From the NCBI GenBank assembly GCA_009823505.1, contig VZQC01001595.1, positions 2,416,834 to 2,480,833 of the forward strand: a stretch of DNA of 64,000 nucleotides, in the 5' to 3' direction. Shown here piece after piece: positions 32,698 to 44,216 of the stretch. The position numbers were made by a program, and so were the translations under genes. Source of the DNA: Rhizomys pruinosus. Lineage: Eukaryota; Chordata; Mammalia; Rodentia; Spalacidae. Position 1 is the stretch's first letter. Each line of letters opens with the position of its first letter. Under the pieces are notes generated by a model, which worked only from the letters and a program-made list of their open reading frames with translations, ran no database searches and was not told the DNA's origin.

Positions 32698-33365
32698 TTC
32701 TAGTTTGCTTTTCTGTTGCTATGATAATGCACTGTGATAAAACCCTAACCAACAGCAACTTGGGAGAGGAAAGGATTCATTTCATCTCTCAGTTTACAGT
32801 ATATCATCATGGGAAGCCAGGACAGAAACTCCTGGCAGGACCCTGGAGGCAGAAACGTCAGTAGAGACTATGGAGACATGCTGCGTATTGCCTTGTTCCC
32901 TCTGGCACAGCTACTTTTCTTTTTTTTTTTTTTAATTTTATTTATTTCCGTATGTGTATGAATGTATTGTTTGCATGGAAGTCTGTGCACCCGTGACGTA
33001 CAACGCCGCGGAGGTCAGAAGAGGGTGTTGGACTCCCCTGGAACTGGAGTTCTCCTGGAATTGGAGTTTCAGACGGCTCTAGGCCGCCATGTGGGTGCTG
33101 GGGATTGAACCCGGGTCCTCTGCAAGAGCGGTCGGCGCTCTTAACCGCTAGGCCATCTCTCCAGCCCCGCTACTTTTCTTATACAGCCCAGGCCCACCTA
33201 TCTGTCCAGAGCTGGCATGCCTACAGTGGCTGGGCCCTACTACTGTAATTACCAATGAAATGAAGTCCCCACACACATGCCTACAGGCCTGTCTGATAGA
33301 AGTAGTTTTTCAATTGAGTTAACCTCTTCCCAGTTTGTCAAGCTGGCAACAGGGTTAATCATTAA
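32698..33365 (-). mobile_element. MaLR (ORR1-like) LTR, split by a B2
   Basis: Antisense of the ORR1-like LTR. The left part 32698-32921 has 'gcttttctgttgctatgataa' and 'catcatgggaagccaggacagaaactcctggcagg'. The right part 33169-33365 has 'ttatacagcccaggcccacc' and 'agtttgtcaagctggcaaca'. Internal sequence is not obvious beside it, so it is probably a solo LTR. Confidence 0.7.
32922..33168 (-). mobile_element. B2-type SINE, young subfamily
   Basis: Full-length minus copy inside the LTR, with a perfect 12-base target duplication GCTACTTTTCTT at 32910-32921 and 33169-33180. It has clean A- and B-box-like sequences and the 17-base internal duplication. Confidence 0.93.
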
Positions 33366-33465
33366 AAGTCTTTTCAACATGATTCACAAATATCTCAGTT
33401 TAACATTTCCTTATTCCCAAGATCTTATGGTAATGTTATAATATAAAACATATTTTAACTTTTTT

Positions 33466-33606
33466 GGGGGGTGTTGATTTTGTCAAGACAGGGTCTCCCT
33501 GTAACTCCAGCTGGCCGGAAATGTACTCTGTAGACCAGGCTGGCCTTGAACTCACAAAGATCTACCTGCCTCTGCCTCCCAAGTGCTAGGATTAAAGGTG
33601 CGCACC
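33466..33606 (-). mobile_element. B1 SINE
   Basis: Antisense B1: 'tcaagacagggtctccctgtaactccagctgg', 'agaccaggctggccttgaactcacaaagatc', 'tgcctcccaagtgctaggattaaagg'. A 10-base target duplication TTAACTTTTT is at 33456-33465 and 33607-33616. Confidence 0.92.
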
Positions 33607-36084
33607 TTAACTTTTTAAAACTCCATAATCTTTATGAATTTCAACCCTTTAAAATCCAAAATATCTTTTTTTTTACTGATGCTTTGTGTATTTCATACAT
33701 CATTTTCCAATTCAGTTCAGGCATATATCCCCTTCCCTTCCCCCCACCCCACCCCTACCCATCCCAGATCATGCATTCTGCCGTAACTTTTCTGCATCTT
33801 TCTCTGTTTTTCTGTTTTGTTTTCTTTTCATTTTTTTTTAACAATAAGTGATAATCTGTGAGTAGAAGCAGCCTTCATGTAAAACCAATTTACGAGCAGT
33901 TGTGCCCAAATCCACACAGCTCATGGGTCCCACCATCCAGCAGGGAGGGCTTGTATGTTCAATCAAGTTGATCAAATGAGTGTCCAGTCTATATTGTTGT
34001 AGTTTCACCATTCACCCCAATCACAGCCCTTACATTCTACTGCGCCCCCTATTCCGCAGACTGTTCCCTAGGCATAGAAAAGGGGCACAGGTGGATGAGA
34101 AGCAAAACAGTCTACTTTCTCTGGAGCTGTTGTCTTGGTCTCTAGTCAGTTGTGGCTGTTTTCTTTCATGGACTGCCAGCTTGTCCAGGCATAACCTTTC
34201 GATCCTACTAATGAAGCACATGCAATTAGATATATAGGTATTTAAACAGTATAATATATAGCCTTGTGATCCTACTAATGAAGCATACGCAATTAGATAT
34301 ATAGGTATTTAAAATGTACTAATTGTTATGGTACGTTACTTTGGTATAGACACAGATGTTTGGATGGTATGTTAATCCATGAATTACATTTTCTTCTGTT
34401 AAGTATGACAGGGTCTTCGTGTGGCTTATAACATCTCCTAACCATTAGAGGATGTAAGCTTGTGGCATCAGCTGTGGGATATTCCTCCAAGGAGAGAGCT
34501 AATAGCCAATTAGACTTAGGATATACAGACATATGGCTGCCACTGCTGCACAGTATTTCCAGGCAGGTGAGGTGTAGCTGGTGCTGATGGAGGAGTCTTG
34601 CTTGACTCAAGGAGACCTATATTTGCTTTATTGGCTAGTGGCCTTTGGTAACACTCTCTGGCATTCCAGAGACCATCTGTATACTTGCAAGTGTGGTCTC
34701 CATACATCTTTCCCATGTTTATATCAGGTCTTCAACAGCAGGGCCTTATTGCCTCTCTTCCTGCAGATATCCCAGTTTGGAGGCAAGGAGCCTTTACCTT
34801 TTGTGGGGGCTTGGATCCCCTGGCCAACATCTCCTTGGAAGAATAATCCATTGTTCATGTCAGAGCTCCTGTATTAATATATTTTGCTTAAGTGCATAGC
34901 TTAAGGAGACTTTAGCATTATATTTGGTTCTGAATAGAGAATAATCCTTTTCAGAGTTTCTGTGTCCATTAGTCAATTAAAGAAGGCAGTTTTACCGATT
35001 TTACAAGAGTATACCTCTATAACAGCTGGCTCCAATCTACAGCTGGAGAATGACCTCATCATCCTCATATTTCTCCTTATTCTATGGGGTGGGGAGTTAA
35101 GAAAGTCTCTTGTATTAAAACCTTTGCGGCAGCTAGAAGGTAAGCTTCGTTAGGATTCATTAAAAATCGTTGCTACTAGTAGGATCCAGAGAGGGGCCTG
35201 ACATCTGCAGCAATCTGAGGCTTTTCTTCCCTTCAATGCCCAGAGGAGTCAATCCTTCTGCTGGAACCTTCTGGTACATCCTACTCACTGCAAAGCTGCA
35301 TTTTCTTTCTCAGCCATTAAGTTGGTGACACTCTGGCCTGTTGGAACATACAAATCCTTTCCCGTAGTTAGTTTTAAGATTTGGATTGCAAGGTTTTTTG
35401 ACAAAAAGTTTTCGTATCTATCTATATCTCCCTTTTTTATTTTAGGTTTTTATTTTTGACCCATGAGTCTCAAAAAAGCAGTTGTATTATACATACCTAT
35501 AGGATGGAATCAAGGCACAGATTTCATCAAGTTCACCCATGCTGTTTTGGGTTACTGTATGTGATTTACGTGGGAAACAAACTTTATTTTTAAATTAAAT
35601 CATCCTATAGATGAAAGAGATTGCTACCAGGTGATACTATATGACAGCAAATTTATAGAGAACATTTGTTTATACCCATCCCAAAGTAATTGTTATACAG
35701 TTTTTAATTAAAGCTAATGTGGACAACAGCAATTTATATCACCAATTAACTCAGATGCATTACGGTTTTTATCAGCCTTTAAATCAATGTTGTTTAATAT
35801 ACACATATTTACTTTTACTAAGTTCTAAAACACCATGTATCCTGTAGATAGAGTCTGGGCAAAACTGGATACTTACTGAACTCACGTCAATTAAATATGC
35901 ACCAATCGAATATACACCCGTGTCCCTCTCCCACCCCTCCCACCCTTCCTGAGTCACCATTTCAGTCAGTTTTCTGATGCAATCTTGCTGTTGTTGTTCT
36001 TTTAATATGCATCCCTCTCCACAAGAAATATTTATAACTTTGTTATTGGTACTAACATTCACATATGAGAGATACCATTTGTTG

Positions 36085-36196
36085 TTTGTTTTTCTGGGAC
36101 TGTATTAGTTCACTTAACATGATGTCTTCTAGCTCCATCCATTTGCCTGCAAAGTTCATGATGTTGTCTTTCTTTACCGCTGCATAGAATTCCATT
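36085..36196 (-). pseudogene. L1 ORF2 C-terminal stub
   Basis: Minus translation gives MEFYAAVKKDNIMNFAGKWM and a tail matching the extreme C-terminus of ORF2p, with its stop region followed directly by the long UTR. Only about 40 codons are present. Confidence 0.8.
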
Positions 36197-36394
36197 AGGA
36201 GCAGCCCACCACTGCTCCAGGAAGGTAAACTTAGGGCACTGACCCACGGGTGCAGGACGATTGATTTGCTGAGTTGTGGCAAAGGGGCCAGTGGCTGGCG
36301 GACCTAGACTGGACTCCTAAATCCCACCAGAGCGTGGCTGCCCAGCTGGGTGCCCCCCTGCCCCCCATAGTTGCAAGTGGGAGGGGATCCTCGG
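36197..36394 (-). other. GC-rich 5' segment of the chimeric L1
   Basis: 198 bases much richer in G+C than the surroundings, lying inside the target duplication and therefore copied from the same RNA or by template switch. It does not resemble the 134-base monomers at 3640-4196. It may be a different L1 5' UTR type or sequence from another transcript. No other copy is visible in this window. Confidence 0.6.
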
Positions 36395-36414
36395 TTTAAA
36401 ATCCAAAATATCTT

Positions 36415-36618
36415 AAGTATGGGCTCCTATAAAATCCAAAATAAATTACATACTTTCTTCTTCAAAGAGGGAAAATAACAGGGAACAGTTACAATCTAAT
36501 AAAAGCAAAAGCAAAGTCCAGCATCTGGGACTCACTTATGATCTTTTGTCTCTGAGGGGCTTGGACAGCTCTTGACTGGACCTGCAGAGCAATAAGAACA
36601 TCAATAAACACAACCCTG
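36415..36618 (-). mobile_element. Rodent LTR-element internal-like sequence
   Basis: 'cctataaaatccaaaataaattacatactttc' and the following text match a common rodent repeat that I recall as LTR-element internal sequence. It was continuous with 33617-33667 before L1-f landed in it. The family name is not certain. Confidence 0.45.
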
Positions 36619-36863
36619 GGGGCTGGAGAGATGGCCTAGCGGTTAGGAGCGCCGACTGCTCTTGCAGAGGACCCGGGTTCGATCCCCAGCACCCACATGG
36701 CGGCTGAGAGCCGTCTGTAACTCCAGTTCCAGGAGAACTCCAGTTCCAGGGGAATCCGACACCCTCTTCTGACCTCCGCGGCATTGCACGACACGGGTGC
36801 ACAGGCCTGCATGCAGACAGTACATTCATACACATACAAAATAAAAAAAGAAAAAAAAAAAGA
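36619..36863 (+). mobile_element. B2-type SINE, young subfamily
   Basis: 'ggggctggagagatggcctagcggttagg', B box GGGTTCGATCCCC, the internal duplication (two ACTCCAGTTCCAGG units in a row), and the end 'ttcatacacatacaaaata' plus an A-rich tail. It is among the least decayed copies here. Confidence 0.93.
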
Positions 36864-38375
36864 AACAATTTGTTTGCTAAGTTGTCTTAATGCATATAAA
36901 TCTACATATTATACTTAAATTAATTTTTTAATAATTAGCAATACTAAGTGCAATGGCATTTAAAAATACAGTGTTAGATGATGCTGACTAATGAATATTT
37001 ACTGATCATATTTTAAGATTTCTCAACTAACGTCATTATCTGAAAATGCTTCCTAATTTTACAGATGAAGTAACTAGAACACAGTAGGATAAGTGATCAT
37101 GCTATTATCATATTAGGAATTAGGTGTAGTTTCAGGCCTAATGCACCTTGTTATATATCTCTCCCAATATTTTAGCAATTCAGTAATATCTTCCATACCT
37201 GTGGTTTCAATTTCCATGGCCAATCTTGGTGTAAAACTATGAACTGAAAAATTTTAGAAATAATTATTTTCTTTTAAAAATCTGCATTACACTGATGTAT
37301 AGTTATAGTTTTCAATTTTATTATTATCTATTTTGGGTATTTTCTTACTGTATTATATTGTACTTTGACAGTGGTATGTGTTTATGTAGAAAATATAGCA
37401 TATATATTTTATGATACTATAGAGACTTCAATGATCTCCTTTTCGTTTGGGGACAAGCCGTCCATGGGTAAGGGAAAACATCTAAATACAAAAATATAGG
37501 ATGACCAGCAACTCTGTGTCATGCAAGGCTCATTGACTTCCAAATTGTAGACAAATTTTGACACCTGTATACCAGCAATGGATTGGGTTTTGTTCTAGAA
37601 TTCTGTTCCTTCTTACTGCTTTTTAGAATTTCTTTTTTTGGGGTCTCTATCTATATAGGATTTGATAGGAAGTTGAAAATAATAAAATATAAATTCATGA
37701 TGTCTCTATTAAAATTACTTTAAAAATGTTGACATCAAATTTGTGATTTTTAATATTGTACTGTCACATCTGAAGCAAGAAAACAGCATATTTTTAGTGT
37801 AATTAAATGCCCTAGTCAGGACAACTATTACCTGCCCTTCAGTCTGCAATTGACAAATGCATAAAGGTCTTATGATTTAAATAGTACTCATTTAGTCATC
37901 CACAGTCTTGTATAAAGTCAGTTGTTCCTACAAACCATTATGTTGCAGGGTATTGAACAGAAATGTAGATGTGAGGTCTAAATTTGGTGTGGCAGTCAGA
38001 TCCAGTAAATAATTTTATGGCCCTGTCCTTACCTTTGGTTTCCCCAGCAATTATTCTTCCTGGACTTACAATATTCACATAAGGTTTCAATTTGCTTTGA
38101 GAGTGAAAAGATTTTGTTCATACAGAAGATTATAATGGAATTGATTGCATCTTAGTTCTCATTTGACTTCTGAAGTTACCGGCACTAATCTTGAGGATTT
38201 TTTTACAAACAATGAGTAGACAAATTTTCATGTAAGGCCATTTAGACTTGATCTTTCAGAGAAGTACTGCATAACTCTAAACTGTGCTTCCATATTATTA
38301 TACTCAAAATCTTATTATTATTTACTGACCCTTCTTATTCCAATATGAGATAAATCATATCCTTCATAATCTTCT
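36864..38375. other. Unclassified sequence
   Basis: About 1.5 kb with no recognisable repeat, RNA or exon, and no long frame. This is one of the longer non-repetitive stretches in the window. Confidence 0.4.
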
Positions 38376-38379
38376 TGTT

Positions 38380-38565
38380 TCTTTTTTGTATGTATGAGTG
38401 TATTCCTTTGATTTATGTAAGTGCACCTATTTCTTGCAATGCCCATGGAGGTGGGAAGAGGGGAGCTGAATTCTCCTGAAACTGGAGTTACAGATACTTG
38501 CTAGCCTCCTTGTATGTGCTGGGAATCAAATCCAGGTCCTCTGCAAGAGCAGCCAGTGCTCTTTG
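38380..38565 (-). mobile_element. B2-type SINE, old and diverged
   Basis: Antisense 'tgtatgtatgagtgtattc', 'ctgaaactggagttacag', 'gtgctgggaatcaaatccaggtcctctgcaagagc'. There is no internal duplication. Confidence 0.75.
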
Positions 38566-38727
38566 AACACATTTTTCTAACTAAAACCTGTCAGCCTTTC
38601 TTTCCTAAATTCATTAGGCCCTAGAACTGGAAAATAACAATTATTTTTCTTCAGTTTATCTGAGGATATTCTAAACTGCGAAGATGATAAAAATGGTATA
38701 AATAAAACTCTATTTCTCTTTTCTCTA

Positions 38728-38910
38728 GAGAGATAGATAGGTGATAGATGATAGAATAGATAGATAGATAGATAGATAGATAGAACAGATGGGTATGATA
38801 GATGATATATAGATAGATTAGATGTGATAGATTAGGTACATGATAGATAGATAATAGATAGATAGATGATAGATAGATAGATAGATACATACATACATAC
38901 ATACATACAT
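38728..38910. repeat. (GATA)n/(CATA)n microsatellite
   Basis: Runs of GATA with interruptions pass into six CATA units. The long minus 'frame' rich in Tyr/Leu/Ile/Ser is just translated GATA repeat. Confidence 0.95.
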
Positions 38911-38959
38911 AGACAGATTAAAAGATCTTGCCATTTTATGAAGTGGTTTTATTTCACTG

Positions 38960-39113
38960 ATTTTGTTTTTGTTTTGAGACAGAGTCTAATATATTCAATG
39001 CTGGCCTTGAATTCACTATATAGCAGAGAAGGACGATGAACTTCTTATACTCCTTCTTCCATCTCCCAAGTGCTGGAATTAGAGGCCAAGTGTGTGTCAT
39101 CACGCTCAAGTTA
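38960..39113 (-). mobile_element. B1 SINE, old and diverged
   Basis: 'gttttgagacagagtctaatatattcaatgctggccttgaattcac' and 'tctcccaagtgctggaattagagg' on the plus strand are antisense B1 landmarks with many changes. Confidence 0.7.
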
Positions 39114-39350
39114 TACTGTGCTAGGGATAAAACCCAAGACTTTGTTCACAGAAGGGAAACATTTTATCATATAAACAGAAGTACACATAAATATTTATAA
39201 TATTTTAATATTGAAATCCCATGCTTTTCTGTCTCAGTTTATCAGAAGAAATCTAAGGTTAATTATATGTTCTGAATAAATGAAAGGTAATTACATGTAT
39301 CATTTAGTCCATAAATCCAGTAGTCATCAAATCTATTTAGAAAGAGCAGC

Positions 39351-39516
39351 GCCAGGTGTGGTGGCACACGCCTTTAATCCTAGCACTCGGGAGGCAGAGG
39401 CAGGCGGATCTTTGTGAGTTCAAGGCCAGCCTGGTCTACAGAGTGAGTTCCAGGACAGCTGGGGCTACAGGGAGACCCTGTCTCGAAAAGACAAAAAAAA
39501 AAAAAAGAAAAAAAAA
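39351..39516 (+). mobile_element. B1 SINE
   Basis: Complete plus-strand B1 (GCCAGGTGTGGTGGCACACG start, 'gaggcagaggcaggcggatc', 'gggagaccctgtctc') with an A-rich tail. A 10-base target duplication AAAGAGCAGC is at 39341-39350 and 39517-39526. Confidence 0.95.
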
Positions 39517-39716
39517 AAAGAGCAGCAGGCGTCACTACTTGATGAGGAAGAAGAGATTTTCAAAGCAGACTGCAAAAAATAACGCTATTGCAAAATTTCC
39601 TAGAGATAAAAAGGAAGGTTAAAGAAGGAACATAATTTAAATAATAAAACAAAGATTTATTTAGTTACTGAGAATGACAGAACGACATTAAATAAATTGG
39701 AGAGGGAAGGGAAGAA

Positions 39717-39728
39717 GGGGAGAGAGAG

Positions 39729-39781
<53 letters not shown>
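39717..39781. repeat. (GA)n microsatellite
   Basis: Long AG dinucleotide run with an impure start. Confidence 0.95.
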
Positions 39782-39783
<2 letters not shown>

Positions 39784-41699
39784 CACTTTGCAAATTATTC
39801 CTTGGTGGTGCTATCAAAGAACAACTGGAAGAACATTGTTTGAAGACTAGAGAGACAAATGAGAATGAAATTATCCCACAGTGACCATAGAATCAAGGTA
39901 AGTGGCTACTCTAATTATTACTCCGCATAGCCCTCATTTGAATGACTTGTCGGTAACTGATCCATAAGAATTATATTGCTCCTATTACAGACATTCAAAG
40001 ACAACGACTAGACTTCACATTAAGCCAGCCTTCACGTGTTGACACAGAAAAGTTGAAAAATATGACAAAAAATAATATAAATTTTAACATAAGAAAGGAA
40101 ACCCACCCACTCAGCTTTCACAAATTCATTATAAACCCCAGGATAATATGCAATGTCCTAAATGCATTTTCTTTCCACTGTCCATGGATTGAAGGGTTCA
40201 TTTAGCAGCTCTTGACTGTGATGTTTCATAAGGTAGTGCTCAGATTGATTTGGCTGACTTTAAGCAAAGGCTTGACTAACCTCCAGGGTGGCTCACTGGC
40301 CCTGCAGACTACAGAGGATGGCCTCTAGCTGAAAAATCGGCTGGAGTAACTTGCCTCTAGACTCTCCACGAGACACAGGCTGCTCATGAAATGACAGCTG
40401 AATTTTGTGATGGAGAAGGCCAAAATGAAGGCAAGAATGATCATTCTGAAGCCCCTGATCTGAAGTGTCAGTGCTGTCTCTAATGGCCTTGGAAGGCCCA
40501 GGCATCATTTCCATTATATTGTCTGGGTGAGGAACATGCACAATGATTCAGATATCAGTGAATCCGTTTCTATATGTCAATGAGAGAAGAAACAAAATAT
40601 TTAGGGTAAGCTTTAATTTCTCACAACAGATTACACTGTTTAAATGAAACATTTAATAATACGGAATAATTTCAAATATTCTGGTCACTATTGTGCACCA
40701 AAAAGGCCTGTTCCAGAAATGAATCTTCTTGACTTTTTCTTGTTCTTTGAAGTTTAAAACCATGTTAATTCTTCAACTGCGTTATGCTACAATCTGAACT
40801 TTAAAATGAAATCTTGTCTCTTCGCTTCAGTTGATTAAACATGATTTATTCTGATTGTATAAAAACAGGAACTAACTCTCCATCTATCTTACCATCTAGA
40901 TCTAATCTTCCCATTCTGACATTTTTGAGTCAATGCATCCCATCACTTAACTTTTACTGCCTCAGAAAGGAGTCATATCTGTCTGTGGCATACAGTTGTG
41001 TGTTTCAGCTTGTCCTGTTCTTCACCATTCCAATCTGGAACTGGACAGTAGCAGTCTCTGCATCACTGCCAGCCTCCAGAGGAACACTTCCACATGGTAT
41101 CTTGATGCTCTCTCATCATGGCTAGATCTTCTCCTCAACCTAGGTGAAGAATTTTCCTATAGGGACTCTGATAAAGTATAGTTAACTAATGGAATCTCTC
41201 AATCTAGACTTTTAATAAATATCAATAAAGCTTTAAGAGAGTAAAAATGTAGAATAATGTCTTCTATAAAGTGAATAAGGAAATGGAACATTAAGGTATA
41301 ATTTTGGAGTGACTTTGGATTAGATGATCAGTTATGCCTATTTGATGAAATATTTAATCTGAGAACTAAATGAAATTATGGGCCAGCTATGTACCCAGTA
41401 GTGCAAACAGCTGTACAATGAGGTTTCTGTATTTAATTCAGATCTTTCTCTTAATCTTCTAATTTTGTATTTTCATTTAATTCTGATTTCTCCAAAATAT
41501 TTCCACTTCTTCCTGGATTTCTCCAAAATAGCTTGAAGAAATTATGATGGGAATAATCTAAATTAATGTAATTTCCTTCCCGTGCTGTATATGTTGCTTG
41601 AACCAAGAGTATTTTCAGTATGCTGTAAGAACTCCTTTTGAGGTTTTAAGCAGCAGAAATTCTGTGGCAATTTAGGTATAGTGAAGACTGAAATTAAGG
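39782..41699. other. Unclassified, mostly non-repetitive sequence
   Basis: No repeat family recognised. The composition at 40190-40560 is less AT-rich than most of the window, but the minus frame there (40293-40541) has no recognisable protein feature, and I see no convincing splice-site pair. Confidence 0.4.
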
Positions 41700-42016
41700 T
41701 TTTTTCAGGTGAGGGTCCTTTAGCAGGTGGTCAGAGACGTCTGCTTCATGTTCTCTTCTTGTTGGTGGATGCTACCAATGCAGCAAATCTTACTCTGTAC
41801 AAGTGCATCGATTCTTATCCCAGCCTCCTGTGACTTTCTTTCCCATATGTATGCTCTTTGTGTCATGTGACTGGGCCTTCTGTTCAGCTCTTGAGTTTAT
41901 GCCTTGACTTTCCTCAACAATGGACTGTGACTGAAATTATAAAGTAAATAAATCCCTTCTCCGTTAAGTTGCTTCAGGTCAGGATATTTGTCACAGCAAC
42001 AAAAAATGAACTAGAA
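41700..42016 (+). mobile_element. MaLR-type LTR (left end unclear)
   Basis: Ends with the family signature 'aaataaatcccttctccgttaagttgcttcaggtcaggatatttgtcacagcaac', including an AATAAA signal. It is followed directly by a diverged primer-site-like sequence and internal region. The start of the LTR cannot be placed. Confidence 0.6.
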
Positions 42017-42655
42017 CAGAATCTGGAATCAGAGAAGTGGGGCGTACTGTGGAAGACCTGATCATGAGGCTTTTTTATGCTTTGGATTATTTTGAGGGGA
42101 GGAATGTGGAAGATTTTTGAAATTTGGATTGTAAAATCTATGGAATGTGCTTTGCTTAATGAGCCTGCAAAATAAGAACAGTGAGAGAAATGCATACAGT
42201 GGAAGACTGGCTAGTGAGATTTCAGAAAGTAACAAGGACTCTGTGAAGACAGAGGGACATGGAAAGTTGTTGAGGATGGGCACTTGTGTCTGGGTCATTG
42301 TCCCTGGGAGACATCAGTAAAGGCCACAAGAGAAGGCATAGCCTCAGGGACAAATGGAGAATCTAGGATATTCGAGGGGCCAAAATTGAAGGGCATCACC
42401 AACAATAACTGCAAATGTTGAGTGGAGTTAGCTTAAGCCTAAGAGAGAAGCTATGTGAACTGCCTATGGTAGAGTTAGAGAAGTAAGGCTGAACATAGAT
42501 GACTACACATGGAGTGAGTTCTGGATGCTGGACACGGGAGCTACAGGATTTGTATTTACAGTTCTGGATTTTAGTTTTGCTTTAATTTGATTATTTTATG
42601 CACTGGTTTTTCTCTTTTGGAATAATAACTATTTAAGTTGCTTTTGTTTTTTATA
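42017..42655 (+). mobile_element. MaLR-type internal region (partial)
   Basis: 'tctggaatcagagaagtgggg' resembles the tRNA-Leu primer site consensus. It is followed by 'gtactgtggaagacctgatcatgaggc', typical of MaLR internal sequence. It is non-coding. No 3' LTR is seen on the right, where an old L1 begins. Confidence 0.55.
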
Positions 42656-42679
42656 GGAGCCCAAAGTTAAGTTTTTGGA

Positions 42680-44024
42680 AATTAAAAAAAAATTGAATTT
42701 TTATTTCATACAGAACATCTCAATCACTCTTAATCTCCTTTATGCCCCCTTCTTCATTGGCACCTACACAAAGCTCCACCCACCCACCTACTGGAATTCA
42801 TACAATCTGTCATTTGTGCCAAGACCCACTGTGTCAATTGATGTCCCCAGGCATTCCTCAGGGTAAGTTCATCCACTGAGGTCTAGTCAGCCCATCCACT
42901 GAGGTCTAGTCAGCCCATCCAGCCCAATCTAGTCCCTTGATTTAAGATCAGCTCTTCCTCACTTAGTGGTAATCAGCTCTCAATATTTCTTCTACTAAGA
43001 TTGGCCTGCTGCCTATTTCCACAGTTCTAATCTGGGTTTTTTTTTTTCTGCTTGAGTTTGCATGGGTCTTGTGTGTGCTGACACCATTGCTGTAGGTTCA
43101 TATGTCAGACAAGACTCCTGTAGTGAGGTTGATTCATCCAGGGCTCAGGAACCATTGGAGAAGTTTGGGAAGAAAGATAGTCAAAGCCAGAGAGGAAATG
43201 ACCCTATGGAAATAGAGATTTTGGAATTTTAAAGAGACTTGTAATTTGCTCTTTACTTTTGCTAGCCTACAGTGTCTACTAGGGGCAATATCCTCCTGTT
43301 AAAAGGTAACATCTTTTAATCTGTTATTATAATGTATAAGTATATACTTTAAACACCTTCTGTAGTAGTAGATTTCCATATAGCTTTATCTAAAGACCTA
43401 TACTGTTAGCTATCCCTCCTCATACTACTTCCTCTGCCCTGCCCTTCCATTCCCCCAAACCATTAATTCTTCCTACTCAATTATTTCCATTCCCCCTTTA
43501 TATCACTTCATGTTCTGTTCTCTCCTGTGAATCCTTGGCTGTTTATTTGTTTCCTGGGCTCTTTGGATTTTCTAACTGAAACACGTATATCTAAGAATTC
43601 AAATCCAATGTCCAGCTGTGATGTTTGTCTTTCTGGGGCTGGGTTACCTCACTCAGGATTTTTGTTTCCAGGTCTGTCCATTTACCTATGAATTTCATAA
43701 TTTTGTTTTTGACATCTGAATAGTATTCCAAAATAACATCCAATAACATTTTGTAAATGTACTATACTCTCATTACCCATTCATCAGTTAATTGATATCT
43801 AAGTTGTTTCCATTTCCTGGCTATTATGAAAAAGGTGGCATTGTTCATGGATATACAGATATCTCTGTAGTAGGGTATAGAGTTTTGGAGGTATATGACA
43901 AAGAGTGGTAATGTCAGGGTATTATGAGAAAGCAATTTGTAGCTTTTTGAGTAATCTTCATACTGACTTTCATAGTGGTTGCACCCTCACACACCATATT
44001 TCTGACAATATTGCCGTTGGATTG

Positions 44025-44069
<45 letters not shown>

Positions 44070-44110
44070 ATCATTTTGAGTGGGGTAAGATGAAATCTCA
44101 AGGTGGAATT
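42680..44110 (-). mobile_element. Old rodent L1 (Lx-like), 3' part
   Basis: Antisense L1 with an old-type 3' UTR (42700-43080), a C-rich region (43430-43500), and a decayed ORF2 C-terminal region (43600-44020: 'ggtgttatctcactca'-like text, 'catctgaatagtattcc', 'cattacccattcatcagttaattg'). It is much more diverged than the other L1s. A short direct repeat 'ccatccactgaggtctagtcag' occurs twice at 42870-42920. Confidence 0.6.
44025..44067. repeat. (AT)n microsatellite
   Basis: About 20 TA units inside the ORF2 C-terminal remnant of the old L1. Confidence 0.95.
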
Positions 44111-44216
44111 TTAAAATATTGTTTGCTATTTAATTTTACTGTTCTTTATATTATGATATTAACATAAGACATGGGGGATGAAGGAAGAAAGATTAGAGTT
44201 TAAAAGAGATGCATCT

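Larger units (their letters stand above)
33668..36394 (-). mobile_element. Chimeric L1 with long 3' UTR (L1-f)
   Basis: Flanked by a perfect 20-base target duplication (TTTAAAATCCAAAATATCTT at 33648-33667 and 36395-36414), so the whole 2.7 kb was one insertion. In minus sense, from the right, there are 198 bases of GC-rich DNA (36197-36394), the end of ORF2 (about 36085-36196), a long 3' UTR of about 2.4 kb including the terminal G-rich segment and 'gcctgaactgaattggaaaatgatg', and an A-tail (T9 at left). It contains no usable ORF. This copy proves that the long UTR is mobilised together with ORF2 sequence. Confidence 0.9.

Noticed and set aside
36630..36690. tRNA-like A and B boxes that could indicate a tRNA gene
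   Set aside because: They are the RNA polymerase III promoter of a B2-type SINE. No cloverleaf with an anticodon arm and acceptor pairing is apparent.
38728..38910. Regular short repeats resembling a CRISPR-like or satellite array
   Set aside because: It is a simple GATA/CATA microsatellite with no spacers; the genome is mammalian.
40293..40541. An 82-codon minus frame in a less AT-rich region as an exon
   Set aside because: No protein family resemblance and no convincing flanking splice sites. Left as unclassified pending conservation data.
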